The translations under genes were made by a program, and so were the position numbers. Source: Volutella citrinella (lineage: Eukaryota; Ascomycota; Sordariomycetes; Hypocreales; Nectriaceae). From it: DNA of 64,000 nt. The DNA is taken from NCBI GenBank assembly GCA_034401135.1, contig JAWZSP010000001.1:5146001-5210000 (forward strand), in the 5' to 3' direction. Numbering within the stretch: position 1 is the stretch's first letter; the number at the start of each line of letters is the position of its first letter. The notes under the pieces were generated by a model, which did no database searches, was not told the origin of the DNA, and saw only the letters and a list, made by a program, of their open reading frames with translations. Of the stretch, positions 44,382-55,082 are shown piece after piece.

Positions 44382-47288
44382 ATGTCGGCTGCAGCAGAAA
44401 TCCTCGCCACGGCCTTTGGCATCTCGTCCAGGCCCGGATCCAGGTCCTCGTCCAGGACCAGGGCCTCTAGCAAGACCCGGTCCAGCCAAGACCTGGGCCC
44501 CAGGCCGCTCGGAGCCCGGGAGCGGCCTGGCACTATCGATTCGACCGTCGGCGGCGCTCTTTCCAATGTCGCGACACCTACGTCACCGACTTCACTCGCC
44601 TTCTCCGCATTTTCCTCGCCCCCGGCCTCATCCAACACGTCCACTGCATCCATCTCACGCAGTTCCTCTGGCCGGCGAAAGACGCGCCATTCGAAGACGG
44701 CGTCCCTAGCATCAGTTTCCTCGCCCCTCGGCACTGAGCCCGTCAAGGCCAGCGACAGCATCACCGGCATCGTCGTCCCGAGGATGCGCGACAGCGCCGT
44801 CGAGCTCGCCAAGATCGAGCCCTCCCAGGACTCTGCGCGGTCCAGCACCGACAGCGTGCGCTTCAATGGCTTTGTCAAGGGTAACATAACCCCGACGACG
44901 CCGCCCGACTCCCAAAGCCGTATCTCCTTCGACAGCGGCCGGACGAGCCTCAGCAACGACTGGCCCTGCCACCCGGGCGAGATCACTCCCATCTCGAGCC
45001 TCGACACTCTGCCCATTGGCACCGAGGTGACATTCCGTGCCCGCATCGAGACCCAGCGCCCGCTTTCCAAGGTCCTCGACTTCCTCCTCCTGCGTGACCA
45101 GACGTTCTCCGTTCAGGGCGTCCTGACCGTCGATGCTGCTAATGCCGAGCTCGTCCGTTGGGTCCGTCGACTGTCCCCCGAGTCCCTCGTCCAGATCACT
45201 GGCGTTCTGAAGGCGCCTCCGCAGCCCATCCGATCCGCCACCCACGCCGGCGTGGAGGTCGACATCCAGTCGGTCCATCTTGTCAATGCGGCGAGCAATC
45301 TTCCCTTTACGAATTATAAGCCTCCCGAGACTCTGCGCAACCGCCTTGGGGCTCGCATCCTCGACCTGCGACACCCGGCCAACCAGGCTGTGTTCCGCGT
45401 GCGCTCCCTCGTCACCCGCAAGTTCCGGGAGACGCTGGAGGGACGCGGGTTTGTCGAGATTAATACACCAAAGCTTCAGCCCGCCGCCACCGAGAGTGGT
45501 GCAGCCGTCTTCAAGGTCAACTACTTTGGCCGCAAGGCTTTCCTCGCCCAAAGCCCTCAGCTCGCCAAGCAAATGGCCATCTCGGGCGATTTTGGCCGCG
45601 TCTTTGAGGTCGGCCCCGTGTTCCGCGCGGAAAACTCCAATACCCACCGCCACCTGACCGAGTACACCGGTCTCGACATTGAAATGGCCATTGAGAATGA
45701 CTACCACGAGGTTCTTGACGTCCTCGACGAGTTCTTGAAGTCTGTATTCGAGGCTGTCTATTCCATGCCCGAGGTTGAGGTCATCCGGAAGCGTTGGCCT
45801 AGCAAGGAGTTCAAGTGGCTCGAAGAGACGCTTATCCTCCCCTTCTCCGAGGGCATTCAGATGCTGCGCGACGACGGACGTGACGTGGAGGAGGAGGACT
45901 TGTCGACTCCCGACGAAATGCGTCTTGGACAGTTGATTCGTGAAAAGTACGACACCGACTACTACATTCTCGACCGCTTCCCGGCCAGCGCTCGGCCCTT
46001 CTACACGCACAAGGATCCCGAGAACCCCAATTACACGCGGTCGTTTGACATCTTCCTCCGCGGACAGGAGATTTGCTCCGGCGGCCAGCGCATCCACATT
46101 GCTGATGAGCTGCGTGCTAACATGGCTGCAGCGGGCATGTCTGAGGAAGGCATGGAGGAGTACCTGTCTGCCTTTGACCTCGGAGCCCCTCCCCACGCCG
46201 GTGCTGGTCTCGGCCTCGAGCGTATCGTGGCCTGGATGCTCGAGCTTGGAGATGTTCGCTACGCCTCTCTGTTCCACCGCGACCCTCGATCGCTGCCGGA
46301 GCGGCCCCCGGCCATGCCCCACCCCGAGTCCGATACTACCAAGCCCCACCATGCCGGCACCGAGTTGCCTCTGGAGAAGCTCATTGCCAACTATGGCGAC
46401 GCCTCCAACACATCGTGGCTAGACGACCGCTTCCGCATCTGGCGGCACACCACCGGCGCCGCTATTGGATACGTTCCTCAGGACAAGTTCGCCATCATCA
46501 CCGGCGACCCACTCTGTGACCCCAGCCAGTACAACGACGTGATGCGCGACTTCGTCAGCTTCATCGTCCAGGAGCTTCACCTTACCCCCATCTGGCTCCT
46601 CGTGTCCTACCAAGTCCAGAAGATCCTCGCCAAGGAACTCCACTGGCGCACGCTCTCGTGCACTGAGGAGCAGCGTGTCGACGCTGACCACCACACCACC
46701 ACGACGGAGATGGCTGCCAAGATCCGTCGCGTCGAGCGTGAGGGAATCAAGGTGCACGAGGTCAAGGCCGACAATGACTTCATCAGCCGTGCGGAGCCCG
46801 CCATCGAGAACTGGAAGGCCTCTCGAAAGGGCAAGCAGGTGCACCTTACTGAGGTGCGACCCTGGGTCGACATGGCCCATCGACGCTACTTTGCTGCCGA
46901 GAAGGACGGCAAGGTACTGGCCATGGTGGTCCTGCACCGCCTGGCTCCGCGATATGGCTGGCAGGTCAAGTGGGCTCTGGACTTCCCCGGGGCAACCAAC
47001 GGAGCCATCGAGGCTGTCGTCGACCACGCCCTCAACAGCGTCACGGGCCGCCTCACCTTTGGCGCAGGCGTTTCCGAACGGCTCACTCCTGGCGAGCACA
47101 TGGGCGGCATCCGGGCTCGCTTCCTTGCCGCGACCTACCGCTCGATAGTCGACAGCCTCGGCCTGCGACGCAAGGCCACGTTCAGGTCCAAGTTTGGTGC
47201 CCTGGGCGAGGAGGTGTACATCTGCTACCCGAAGCACGGTGTCGGTCTGCGTGACTTGCAACAGATTATCAAGTTTTTCCAGGACTAA
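44382..47288 (+). CDS. erdS: Ergosteryl-3beta-O-L-aspartate synthase ErdS (AspRS-DUF2156 fusion)
   Basis: Single exon, 968 aa. Residues 1-195 are Ser/Thr/Arg-rich and disordered. An OB-fold anticodon-binding domain follows (about 200-310), then a class II aspartyl-tRNA synthetase core: motif 2 FRAENSNTHRH (414-424) and motif 3 GLGLERI (609-615). The C-terminal 300 residues (about 665-965) are a DUF2156/GNAT-fold aminoacyl-tRNA transferase domain (ITGDPLCDPSQY, FGAGVSERLTPGEHMGG). This architecture is that of fungal ErdS: the synthetase half charges tRNA-Asp and the DUF2156 half passes Asp to the 3beta-OH of ergosterol. ATG 44382 is chosen because the earlier in-frame start is only GTG. A separate cytosolic AspRS is expected elsewhere in the genome. 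Confidence 0.92.
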   Translation: MSAAAEILATAFGISSRPGSRSSSRTRASSKTRSSQDLGPRPLGARERPGTIDSTVGGALSNVATPTSPTSLAFSAFSSPPASSNTSTASISRSSSGRRKTRHSKTASLASVSSPLGTEPVKASDSITGIVVPRMRDSAVELAKIEPSQDSARSSTDSVRFNGFVKGNITPTTPPDSQSRISFDSGRTSLSNDWPCHPGEITPISSLDTLPIGTEVTFRARIETQRPLSKVLDFLLLRDQTFSVQGVLTVDAANAELVRWVRRLSPESLVQITGVLKAPPQPIRSATHAGVEVDIQSVHLVNAASNLPFTNYKPPETLRNRLGARILDLRHPANQAVFRVRSLVTRKFRETLEGRGFVEINTPKLQPAATESGAAVFKVNYFGRKAFLAQSPQLAKQMAISGDFGRVFEVGPVFRAENSNTHRHLTEYTGLDIEMAIENDYHEVLDVLDEFLKSVFEAVYSMPEVEVIRKRWPSKEFKWLEETLILPFSEGIQMLRDDGRDVEEEDLSTPDEMRLGQLIREKYDTDYYILDRFPASARPFYTHKDPENPNYTRSFDIFLRGQEICSGGQRIHIADELRANMAAAGMSEEGMEEYLSAFDLGAPPHAGAGLGLERIVAWMLELGDVRYASLFHRDPRSLPERPPAMPHPESDTTKPHHAGTELPLEKLIANYGDASNTSWLDDRFRIWRHTTGAAIGYVPQDKFAIITGDPLCDPSQYNDVMRDFVSFIVQELHLTPIWLLVSYQVQKILAKELHWRTLSCTEEQRVDADHHTTTTEMAAKIRRVEREGIKVHEVKADNDFISRAEPAIENWKASRKGKQVHLTEVRPWVDMAHRRYFAAEKDGKVLAMVVLHRLAPRYGWQVKWALDFPGATNGAIEAVVDHALNSVTGRLTFGAGVSERLTPGEHMGGIRARFLAATYRSIVDSLGLRRKATFRSKFGALGEEVYICYPKHGVGLRDLQQIIKFFQD

Positions 47289-48607
47289 GGAGATGGATTG
47301 TGGAACGAGACTGGTTACATGGACATTGGAATACTTTGTCCTGGTTTTCTTTTGTTTGGTTGTTTTGCTCGAGATACCACAAACAGCGCATATACAGAAT
47401 AGGCGATGGAAGCGGTTTTCGGGGGGGTTGTGGAGGCGAGGCGGATGATACACTCAACTCTGCGTGCGGCACGATCAGGGGTATTATGATGATGAGACAC
47501 AGAATCAATCTCGCGGGTTGTGTTATCTGATGAGACGTTTATACCTTTTTTCCATCAGTTTTTTTTTTCATCGAATTTTTTCTTCTCCAATGACTGGGGA
47601 CTGGACGGGGAGACTGCTTGAAGTGTTTGGCGCATTATGCTTTCGCAGGTTTAGATACCTTGACCGCTCTAGATGGCTCAGGCTCCTAGTATGAATCAAA
47701 CTGCAGGCCAGTGTTAGGAAGAAATAGTCCAAGTCTCGAATTGTCTATCGTGAACTTGTGAGTGGCATAGAAGTGAGCATGTTGTTCTCTATCTTTGTTT
47801 ACCCTGGTGCATGCGGACAGACAAAGCTCGACGGCACCAATCCCTACCTAGCCTCAAGGGTCAACATTAGCTTCTTACACAGTCTTTTAGCGCGCGCACG
47901 CACGATCCTTGGGCCCGGGACGCGGCAGCGGGCCGCAGATTCGCGGGCGCCTTTGGTGATAACCTTGACTGCTGGCTGGCCTGGTCGGTTTAGCTGGGAG
48001 GAGGCCGCGTGGCCGAGGGGCACGGAATGCATCACGACTTTGCCACAATTCGACCGACCCCCCCTCTCTGCGCCTAGGGCGGAAGCCACGTGCTTCTCCT
48101 GTATCCTTATTGGGAGCACGTCTTGACAGCGACAATGCTTGCATTTGTATCCCCAGCTGCTGACTTGTTCAACCATGGTCAATCATAAAGAGAGGGCGCC
48201 TTGGTCCAATTCATACGAGCTTCTAGGTCAAGAGGAAAAGCAATCTCAATTACATCAGGGGTATCCCAAGCGAAGCTCCCTCATGCTGGTCATCTCACAT
48301 GTCCCCAGCCCGCTTTCCACGTTGAGAGTCCTCGGCGAGCAACTCTCTGTCATTTGGCTCTAGCTTGTGTCTACTACATACCTAGGTGCATCCGATACAC
48401 GGCAAAAGGCTACCATGCTTCTCCTCTCCATGCGTGGGCTCTCCTTTGGCAGGAGAATGGCCTGTCATTTCGGGACAGGTACTAGAACGAGCGTAATCCC
48501 TTGCCTGTAGTTTCCCACACTGGTCTTCCAAGCCGAGGCCTGCTGCTTTCGTCATAGTCTGTGGGGTTCTTGAGCATCCTTCAAACCTGGGCAACGACGG
48601 CGTTCTC
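47289..48607. other. Convergent intergenic region, no gene seen
   Basis: 1.3 kb between the stops of erdS (+) and the RING-H2 gene (-); T-rich tract at 47550-47585. Nothing else recognised. Confidence 0.5.
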
Positions 48608-50535
48608 CTATTGACGCCGTCCATCCCGAGTCGGTCCACCACCAGACGCTCCACCAAACCGGTCCCGAAGCCAGCTAAAGGGTCCGCTTGATCGCCGCTG
48701 GTCGCGGTCCTGATCTCTGTTCGGATCACGGTCGCCGTCTCGATCCCGATCCATCATCGACCGCCGGCTGCTCTCGGATGGGCTCCTCTGTCTCCATCTA
48801 GCCCCTAGCTCCTCCGCTGTCATGGTTCGCGGGCTAGTAGGCGAGTGTGATGTCCGTCTTTGCAGTCGTGAGGTATCGTAGCTGCCATATCCTGATGCCG
48901 CAGCACGATCGCGTTCACGATTACGCTCCCGCTCTCGTGGATTCGACGAGAGGTTCCTCAGCACCTCGTTCAGCGGGCTCTGGCTTTGGCTGGGAGGGCG
49001 AGACACCCGCTGGGACGGCAGCGCGAACAGTGGTTCCGACCCTTCCGCAGGCCCGCCAAATCCTGGAGGCGCTCCCGAGGCCCAAGGAGGGCTGAAAAAT
49101 CCTCCTCCGGGTATCCGCAGTCCGGGTCCGCGATTCCATGTCGATCCGCCTGGGCCGGGGGCGCTCTCGTCAGGTTGGTTGCTTCCGCTCCCATTTCCGC
49201 CGCTCCCATCTCCGTCTCCATTATTATTGTTTCTTCTAAAACCACCAGTGTTATTTCGGTCGTTCTTCTCAATGGGTGTTCGGCAGATGGGGCAGGTATT
49301 ATGCTCCTTGAGCCAAAGCACCACACACTCCTCGTGAAACCAGTGTTTGCATGGCAAGATGGCAGCGGTTTGGCCCTCCGCCATGTCTTCAATGCAGATT
49401 GTGCATTCAGCACTCCCATCGCCGCCGTTGCTGTTCAACATCTCTTTGTCAACCGGCTTCCGCGGGAGATTCCGCAGGGCTTCGTTCGTGGCAGGAGGCG
49501 CAGCATTGGACTGGGGGTTTGTTTCCATGAGGGTAGTGATGATTCTATCCAGGGCCTCCTGTGAATATACGGCATCACCCGCCGTGGCGGGGGTGGGATT
49601 CAGCAGGTTGAGAATATCATGCAGACTCCGGGCGAACCCAGTCGTGTGCACACCACGGTTCTCCTCAATTGTTTGCCGCATCTCAGACCCGGGAGGCCCC
49701 ATGTCCCGAAGGACGTTTGAGAATATTCTGAAATGAATGTCAGTATTCATTGTATGAGGGTGTGCTAGGAGCCTCGGTTCAAAGCCTGCCACCGGGGGGG
49801 ATGGGTTTACATACGCCTGGAACGGGTCTTCTCCGTTGGCACCAGGGCCGTTTGCTGTATAAGTGGTGTGTATTGGCCCAGATACAATGGTTACCTGTGC
49901 CTGACCGCCTCCAAATGTTCCCGAGGTAATGGTAGCTCTGTGGATGCGAGCCTGTCCGTACTGCTGATGTTGGTGGTCGTGCTCGTCAGGGCTCGGCGGA
50001 AAAGGGCCAGGGGGGCCTCCAGCTCTACCGGGAGGCGAGAATCCTCGAATCATATCCATAAAGCGTTCAAGGACCGGGTCAACTGCTGGGTTATGGTGAT
50101 GGTGGGGGTGGTGGTGCCCATCTCTCACGCTCCGACGAAAGGCGAAGCCCTGGGGGCCCAAGTGCTCCTCGATATCGGGTTCGTCGGGATCTGAATCGTC
50201 ATCATCATGGCGGTGTCGTAGTGGGGGCATTTCGGGTGATGTGGATGCTGAGGAATTATGATCGGATTCTCTAGGGTCGTTTTCGGGGTCAATCTGGTTG
50301 GAAGAGGTGGTCAGCAAGCTATTGGAAGCATATGTATGGCTCTCCAGCAACGAGAGCAGCAGCAGCAGCACAGGGAGGAACATACAATTTCCGTAATGTC
50401 GCTCCGACATTCGGGATTGGGACACTCTAAGCCATGCTCATCCTGGTACCACTCGTTGGAGCATGCGTGGCAGAACACAACCTCCCGGCCACTGGTCGCA
50501 TCGAGATGGCCATGGCGGTCGCCTTGAGACGACAT
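48608..50535 (-). CDS. RING-H2 E3 ubiquitin ligase (RNF115/RNF126-like)
   Basis: Exons 50535-50386, 50293-49815 and 49727-48608 give 582 aa. Residues 22-43 are a zinc ribbon (CHAC...CPNPEC) as at the N-terminus of RNF115/RNF126. His-, Pro- and Gly-rich disordered sequence follows. The RING-H2 finger is at 318-358 (CTIC...CKHWFHEEC...CPIC) with all eight ligands. The tail is Asn/Gly-, then Arg/Asp-rich. The second intron is 87 nt (a multiple of three) so the frame stays open through it, but splicing joins DPFQA to IFSNVLRDMGPPG, the conserved form, with a good donor, branch and acceptor. The family ubiquitinates cytosolic quality-control and trafficking clients. Confidence 0.9.
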
Positions 50536-52973
50536 CTGCTCCGAAGGTTGGTTGCGCTGATACAGCGACAGGGCGCTCAGTCCAAGGCCGACAGCAAGGC
50601 CGGCAAGTCGGAGGGCGCGGGACGCCAGAGTGACGGCGATGTTGGAGGGTTAGGTGCTCGTGTTCGGCGGTGGTGTTTGATGTGTTGGTGGACGAACGGG
50701 GACGATGCCAATGGTGGGGAAGCCGCCACAAGCACGGGCAGCAATGGGGCGGCGAAGCTGAGTCCTAAGTAGTGGTGTCTTGTGCTGCAACGAGGGGTAT
50801 CGGCAATCGAGACCAGGCTACGTGAATGCGGCTCTGGGCTCTGCAGTCGGCAGTCAGCTCGGTGCGGAGGTGGTCTGCACAGCCGGACAAGGCTGTCTCA
50901 GGAAATCCAATCTCGGGGTCGCCAGCGACGTAGCCGGCCAGGTCGGAGCCAAGGCTGAGCGGGTCGATGGAGACGTAGCGGGCGACGATGGGTAATCAGC
51001 AAGGCAACCCAAGGCCACTAGCAGTCGTGGGCAAGGTAAGTACTAAGTACTGTGGGTAAGGAACCCCAGTGGGACGGGACCCGGTGATATGTGAGAGTGT
51101 GTGTGATGTGATATGAGGTAGCGGTGGCGAAGATGCCGCGGCGGCCAAGCCAACTGAGTGAAACAAAAAAAACGGGCGATGCGTGATGAGGCAGGCGTGA
51201 TAGAAGGGAAAGACGGCGCCGAGCTCAGATGCAAAGTGCAAAAGTCGGCGATGAGCTGGCAGTGCAAAAAGTACAAAGGCGACGAGGTGGCGGAACAGAC
51301 TGGGGGATGTTGCACGCGCCCACGCATGGAAGCTGAGGTGGACAGGTAATAAATGTTTATGGCTCCGATCGGGACCCTCCGAGGCACCAGCAAAGGGTGC
51401 CACTGCCTGCGGGTTTTAACAAGGTACCAAGTTTGTACCACCCTCCCGCGGGAAGTCTGCTGGAAGCCCGTCGACGCTGGTAGAAGATGGGACTCGCCTG
51501 CGCCTACCAAGCCAAATATACCTTCCTGAGGTAACAGCAACAGCGTGTGTGATTCACAACGTCAGCGCCACCCGTTACACAGCGGGGTCCTCCGCCTGTG
51601 GGAAGTTCAGGGTAGCGAGGCTGGCTGCGGCGAACGACAAACTAACGTTACAGATGGGCCATGAAACAAGGAGAATAACAAAAAGAAATTGATACGATCT
51701 GCAGGGTTATGGGTGCCAAGGGTTCCAAACAAAGAATGCTCAGTCTGTTTCGTTGGCGGTGTAGAGGTTGACTTGATTGACGTGTATGCCTTCGGGCCAG
51801 TGCAGAACACGAGGCACCTTGATATTTGACTCTCGTATCATCCGGAATGATTCAGCAAACTGCATCGCTCTCCCGTCTGAGGAATAAACAAGCATGGATA
51901 GAGCAAACACTGCCCCCTGGCCATCCATCCAAAGCAAAAAAAAAAAAACGGTTCCTATTTTGTCTAGTGGCAGCTGTCTATCTCAGGGTTCTTCAACTTA
52001 TTGTCCATGACATCAAATGGAGGCACTGGCAGGCAGCACACAGCCATATTCTGAGGCAGACACCAGGCATGCCTTGGGCGGGGATGCGACGGCCTCAGGC
52101 AAATATTACGGGATGTAGTGCCACCCAGTGTGCATCAAAGTCGATCGTTAGGCTGAAAAACTGCAAGGAACCGAGGAACTTGGGAGCCCATGGCATAGGA
52201 TTGTGAAAGCCCAGCGGGCTGCGGGCTGCGCTTTGGGGAGCACGTCGGGTGCCTTGCGGAGGTGACGGGACGGGAGTTGGTTTGCTTGCCGGGTGGCCTT
52301 GAGGGACGCTATGGGGTTGCTGCATGCACTAGAATGCAGGCAGCGTGGCCAACAGGGGGGTGACGGGGGTGGTCCGCAGTGGGGGACTGGTGGGCCCTGT
52401 CGCACTGGACGCCTAACCCCTGGGCGGCCCTGGCGAGGGTTGGCCTTCTGGAACAGTGAACCAGCCTGGCTGGACCCACGAAGACGAACAAACCCAACCT
52501 CATGCGGCTCTGAGACATGGTAGCCGGCCCAGTGTCATTAATTTTATGTATCGACCAACATATTAGCCACTGCACTTTGGCAGCCGTGTACCCCATGGAA
52601 GGCACTCCCTGCTACTAGTCTCCTCGAATCGCCGCGTGACTCCCATGTGTCGAGAGACAGTCCGTATATTTATCGTGGCAACTTGCAAGGTATGCTTCGC
52701 TTGGTGCGCTACCCGCCCTCCCAGCCAACGCTTCCCAGACAGCTTTCGCCTATCTGATATTCTGCCACCCAGGGTATATATACGGGGATTTTCTATCTGT
52801 GGGATTGGGTTCAAAATATATGAGGCCCCAACGCTGCCATGCCCATCCACAATGTAATCAAATCCTCATGTCAAAAAGGGTGTTCCGCTAGACTGCCAAC
52901 CCCAACTCCGTAAACTCCAGCCGCAATGAGCATATCTTCAATGTTACAAGGCAAGCAAGGCGTTGCTCATTCC
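50536..52973. other. Intergenic region, no gene seen
   Basis: 2.4 kb between the start of the RING gene and the 3' end of the LAMMER kinase (both minus). It contains a poly-A run at 51937-51949 and several unconvincing open frames. Confidence 0.5.
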
Positions 52974-55082
52974 CTAGGCACAAGACCTGGTGCGCCGAGC
53001 CATTGCCTCTCTCTCTAGAGCGATTCTAGTCGCCTCAGTTCCATCGTCCCGAACCGGTTCCTGGAACCAGGGGTGGAGAAGGGCCTGCTTGGCAGTGATG
53101 CGTCGAGCTGGGTCATACACAAACATCTTCTGGAGCAAGTCGAGGAAGTTCCGCAGGAATGGGTTGGAGCTTGGGATGATGTCCTGGGTGGCTGTTAGTC
53201 CTGTCCGATCGAGAGAAGAATGGCTAAGGAGTTTACGCTGAGGCGCTTCATCGTCCTGACAAACCGCCGAGATGCACGGTTAGTCTCCAGATTAGGATAA
53301 TCTAGCTTGAGTCGCTTGAAATACCTGCCTAGGTTTTAGTAACTGCTGCATGGTCGCGTGGGATCTAGAGTTGGGAGACATACTTTGCTGCGCTGGTACT
53401 TCGTGAGCCTTGGCGATTGAGCTTGCGCACCAAATCAGGGTCAATTTTCGAGTCACACACCACCTCCATCATTGCCAGATGCTCGAGGTTATCGTGTGTC
53501 TGGAACAGTGCATCTCCTGTGAAAAACTCGACTAGGATGCAGCCAATACTCCAGATATCGCATGGGAACGACCACCCTAACCCAAGGATGATTTCGGGAG
53601 CTCGATAGTGGCGAGTGGAAACAACCAGTGAATGGTATTCGTCTTGGAATGTAGCCGAGCCAAAATCAATTAATCTGATTTCTGAGTTGAGGAGAACCTT
53701 GCGGTGGTCGGCCTGGCGACACTCTGTTGTCCGTGATGAAGGAATCTTGCGGTTGTACGTGAAAGCCTGATATGAGGCATCTCGGAGGAGAATGTTCTCC
53801 GGCTTCAAGTCCGTGTGGATAAGATTAAGATCATGAAGGACTGGAGGTGAGGTTGCAAGTCAGCTAGAGTCACACAGGAAGTTGGGCTAGTAAACAAGAC
53901 TTACAAGCAACGCTTGTCAAGAGCTGCTTGGCAAAGCTCTGGATATGGCTATTAGGGAAGGGCACAAAGTGATTTCCCTTGAGGAAATCGAAAAGACTCG
54001 AGTCCAGAAGGTCCGTTACCAGGCAGATGTGCCCACGGTAGTCGAAGCAATCTTGCAAGTGGATGCATCTGTATTTGTTTTCGGCGTCGTTTTGTCGTAG
54101 GGTTTGGAGCACGCGAAGCTCGATCTTGGCCGCGTCACGATACTTTTGCACTGATCGAATGACCTTGACAGCAACGTTCTTCTTGGAGATGGAGTCCCAT
54201 GCTTGAACGACTTTTCCGAATGTGCCTTGTCCGAGCAATTTTCGGATTGTGTCTAAACTGTAAGCCAAACTTTTCCCTGTATTTTTTGGACTCTGGGCAT
54301 CGACTTACATTGGTTCGCTAGGTCAGCATCGGGAACCACGATGTAATGACCGTCCTCGTCGTCAATCTTTTTCTGGTCTCCCTTGTGGCCCTGCAGACTG
54401 TCAGAGGAGTCCTGGTGCAAAATGGCTGGGCCATTGTACTCACGGCGTGTCCGGCTCGGATGGCAACGTCCTTTGCTTTGCGGACTGGCCCTTCCGGTCC
54501 TCGGTATTCAACTTCAGTCCGCCCAAGAAGTTTCTCTCCCAGCCTAGTTTCCGATTGGGCGGGAGGCTCGTATCGGGTCCTTTTGTTTCTCTTGGGAAGG
54601 ATGTTAGCCAATCCATCTCATCGGCCGTTAGGTCGAAAAAGAATTCAGAATCGACATACGGATGCCTCGTCTTCCACCTTTCGCTTCCTTGAACTTGTCG
54701 ACGGTGCGGATAGAGTTTTGGAAGCCTGTGCTGACGATTCAACCTTTGCTGAGGAGGCTGTGGGACCGGCTGGCTCCGGAGTATCGTCAATGACTATAAC
54801 TTCGTTGGGAAGGCCATTTTTGTAAAACTCGTTCCAGTCTGGCTGGCGCTGGTTTCGGCGTGTCGACAGAGACTGTTCCTCGTTTCCATTGCTCTGCTGA
54901 GAAGAGTTGACCATGCTGTGGAAAGTGGCCTCGGATGGCTTGGCTGTGGTCGGGACGAGGGCTTGGGCCTGCTGTGGTGAGGGGTTGGCCGGGTCGTAAC
55001 GCTGCTGGATCACGGCTCGCTCAGAAGTCCCCTGGTAGAGGCCGTGGCTCGGGGCCTGGTAGTCGGCTACCAAGACCGACAT
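52974..55082 (-). CDS. lkh1: LAMMER (CLK-type) dual-specificity protein kinase
   Basis: Exons 55082-54660, 54590-54444, 54390-54309, 54252-53905, 53840-53384, 53324-53237 and 53183-52974 give 584 aa. The N-terminal 200 residues are disordered, Gln- and Ser-rich with an RKRK basic patch. Kinase landmarks: GQGTFG (225-230), VAVK Lys247, HTDLKPEN (342-349), DFG at about Asp392, and the signature EHLAMME (453-459) that names the family. LAMMER kinases phosphorylate SR splicing factors and affect flocculation, asexual development and cell-wall stress in fungi. The third intron uses the acceptor TTTAG at 54253, which yields [11 protein letters not shown]; the alternatives change spacing or make a 32-nt intron. 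Confidence 0.92.

Noticed and set aside
44712..46352. 546-codon open frame antisense to erdS
   Set aside because: It is the shadow of GC-biased third positions in a long, clearly conserved gene; the product is low-complexity with no known domain.
49728..49814. Reading the RING gene without its second intron
   Set aside because: The frame stays open, but the extra 29 residues interrupt a conserved segment and are bounded by a perfect donor, branch and acceptor.
54277..54308. 32-nt intron alternative in the LAMMER kinase
   Set aside because: Keeps the frame but is too short for a fungal intron and inserts residues before the conserved KLLGQGTFG; the 56-nt intron gives the family spacing.
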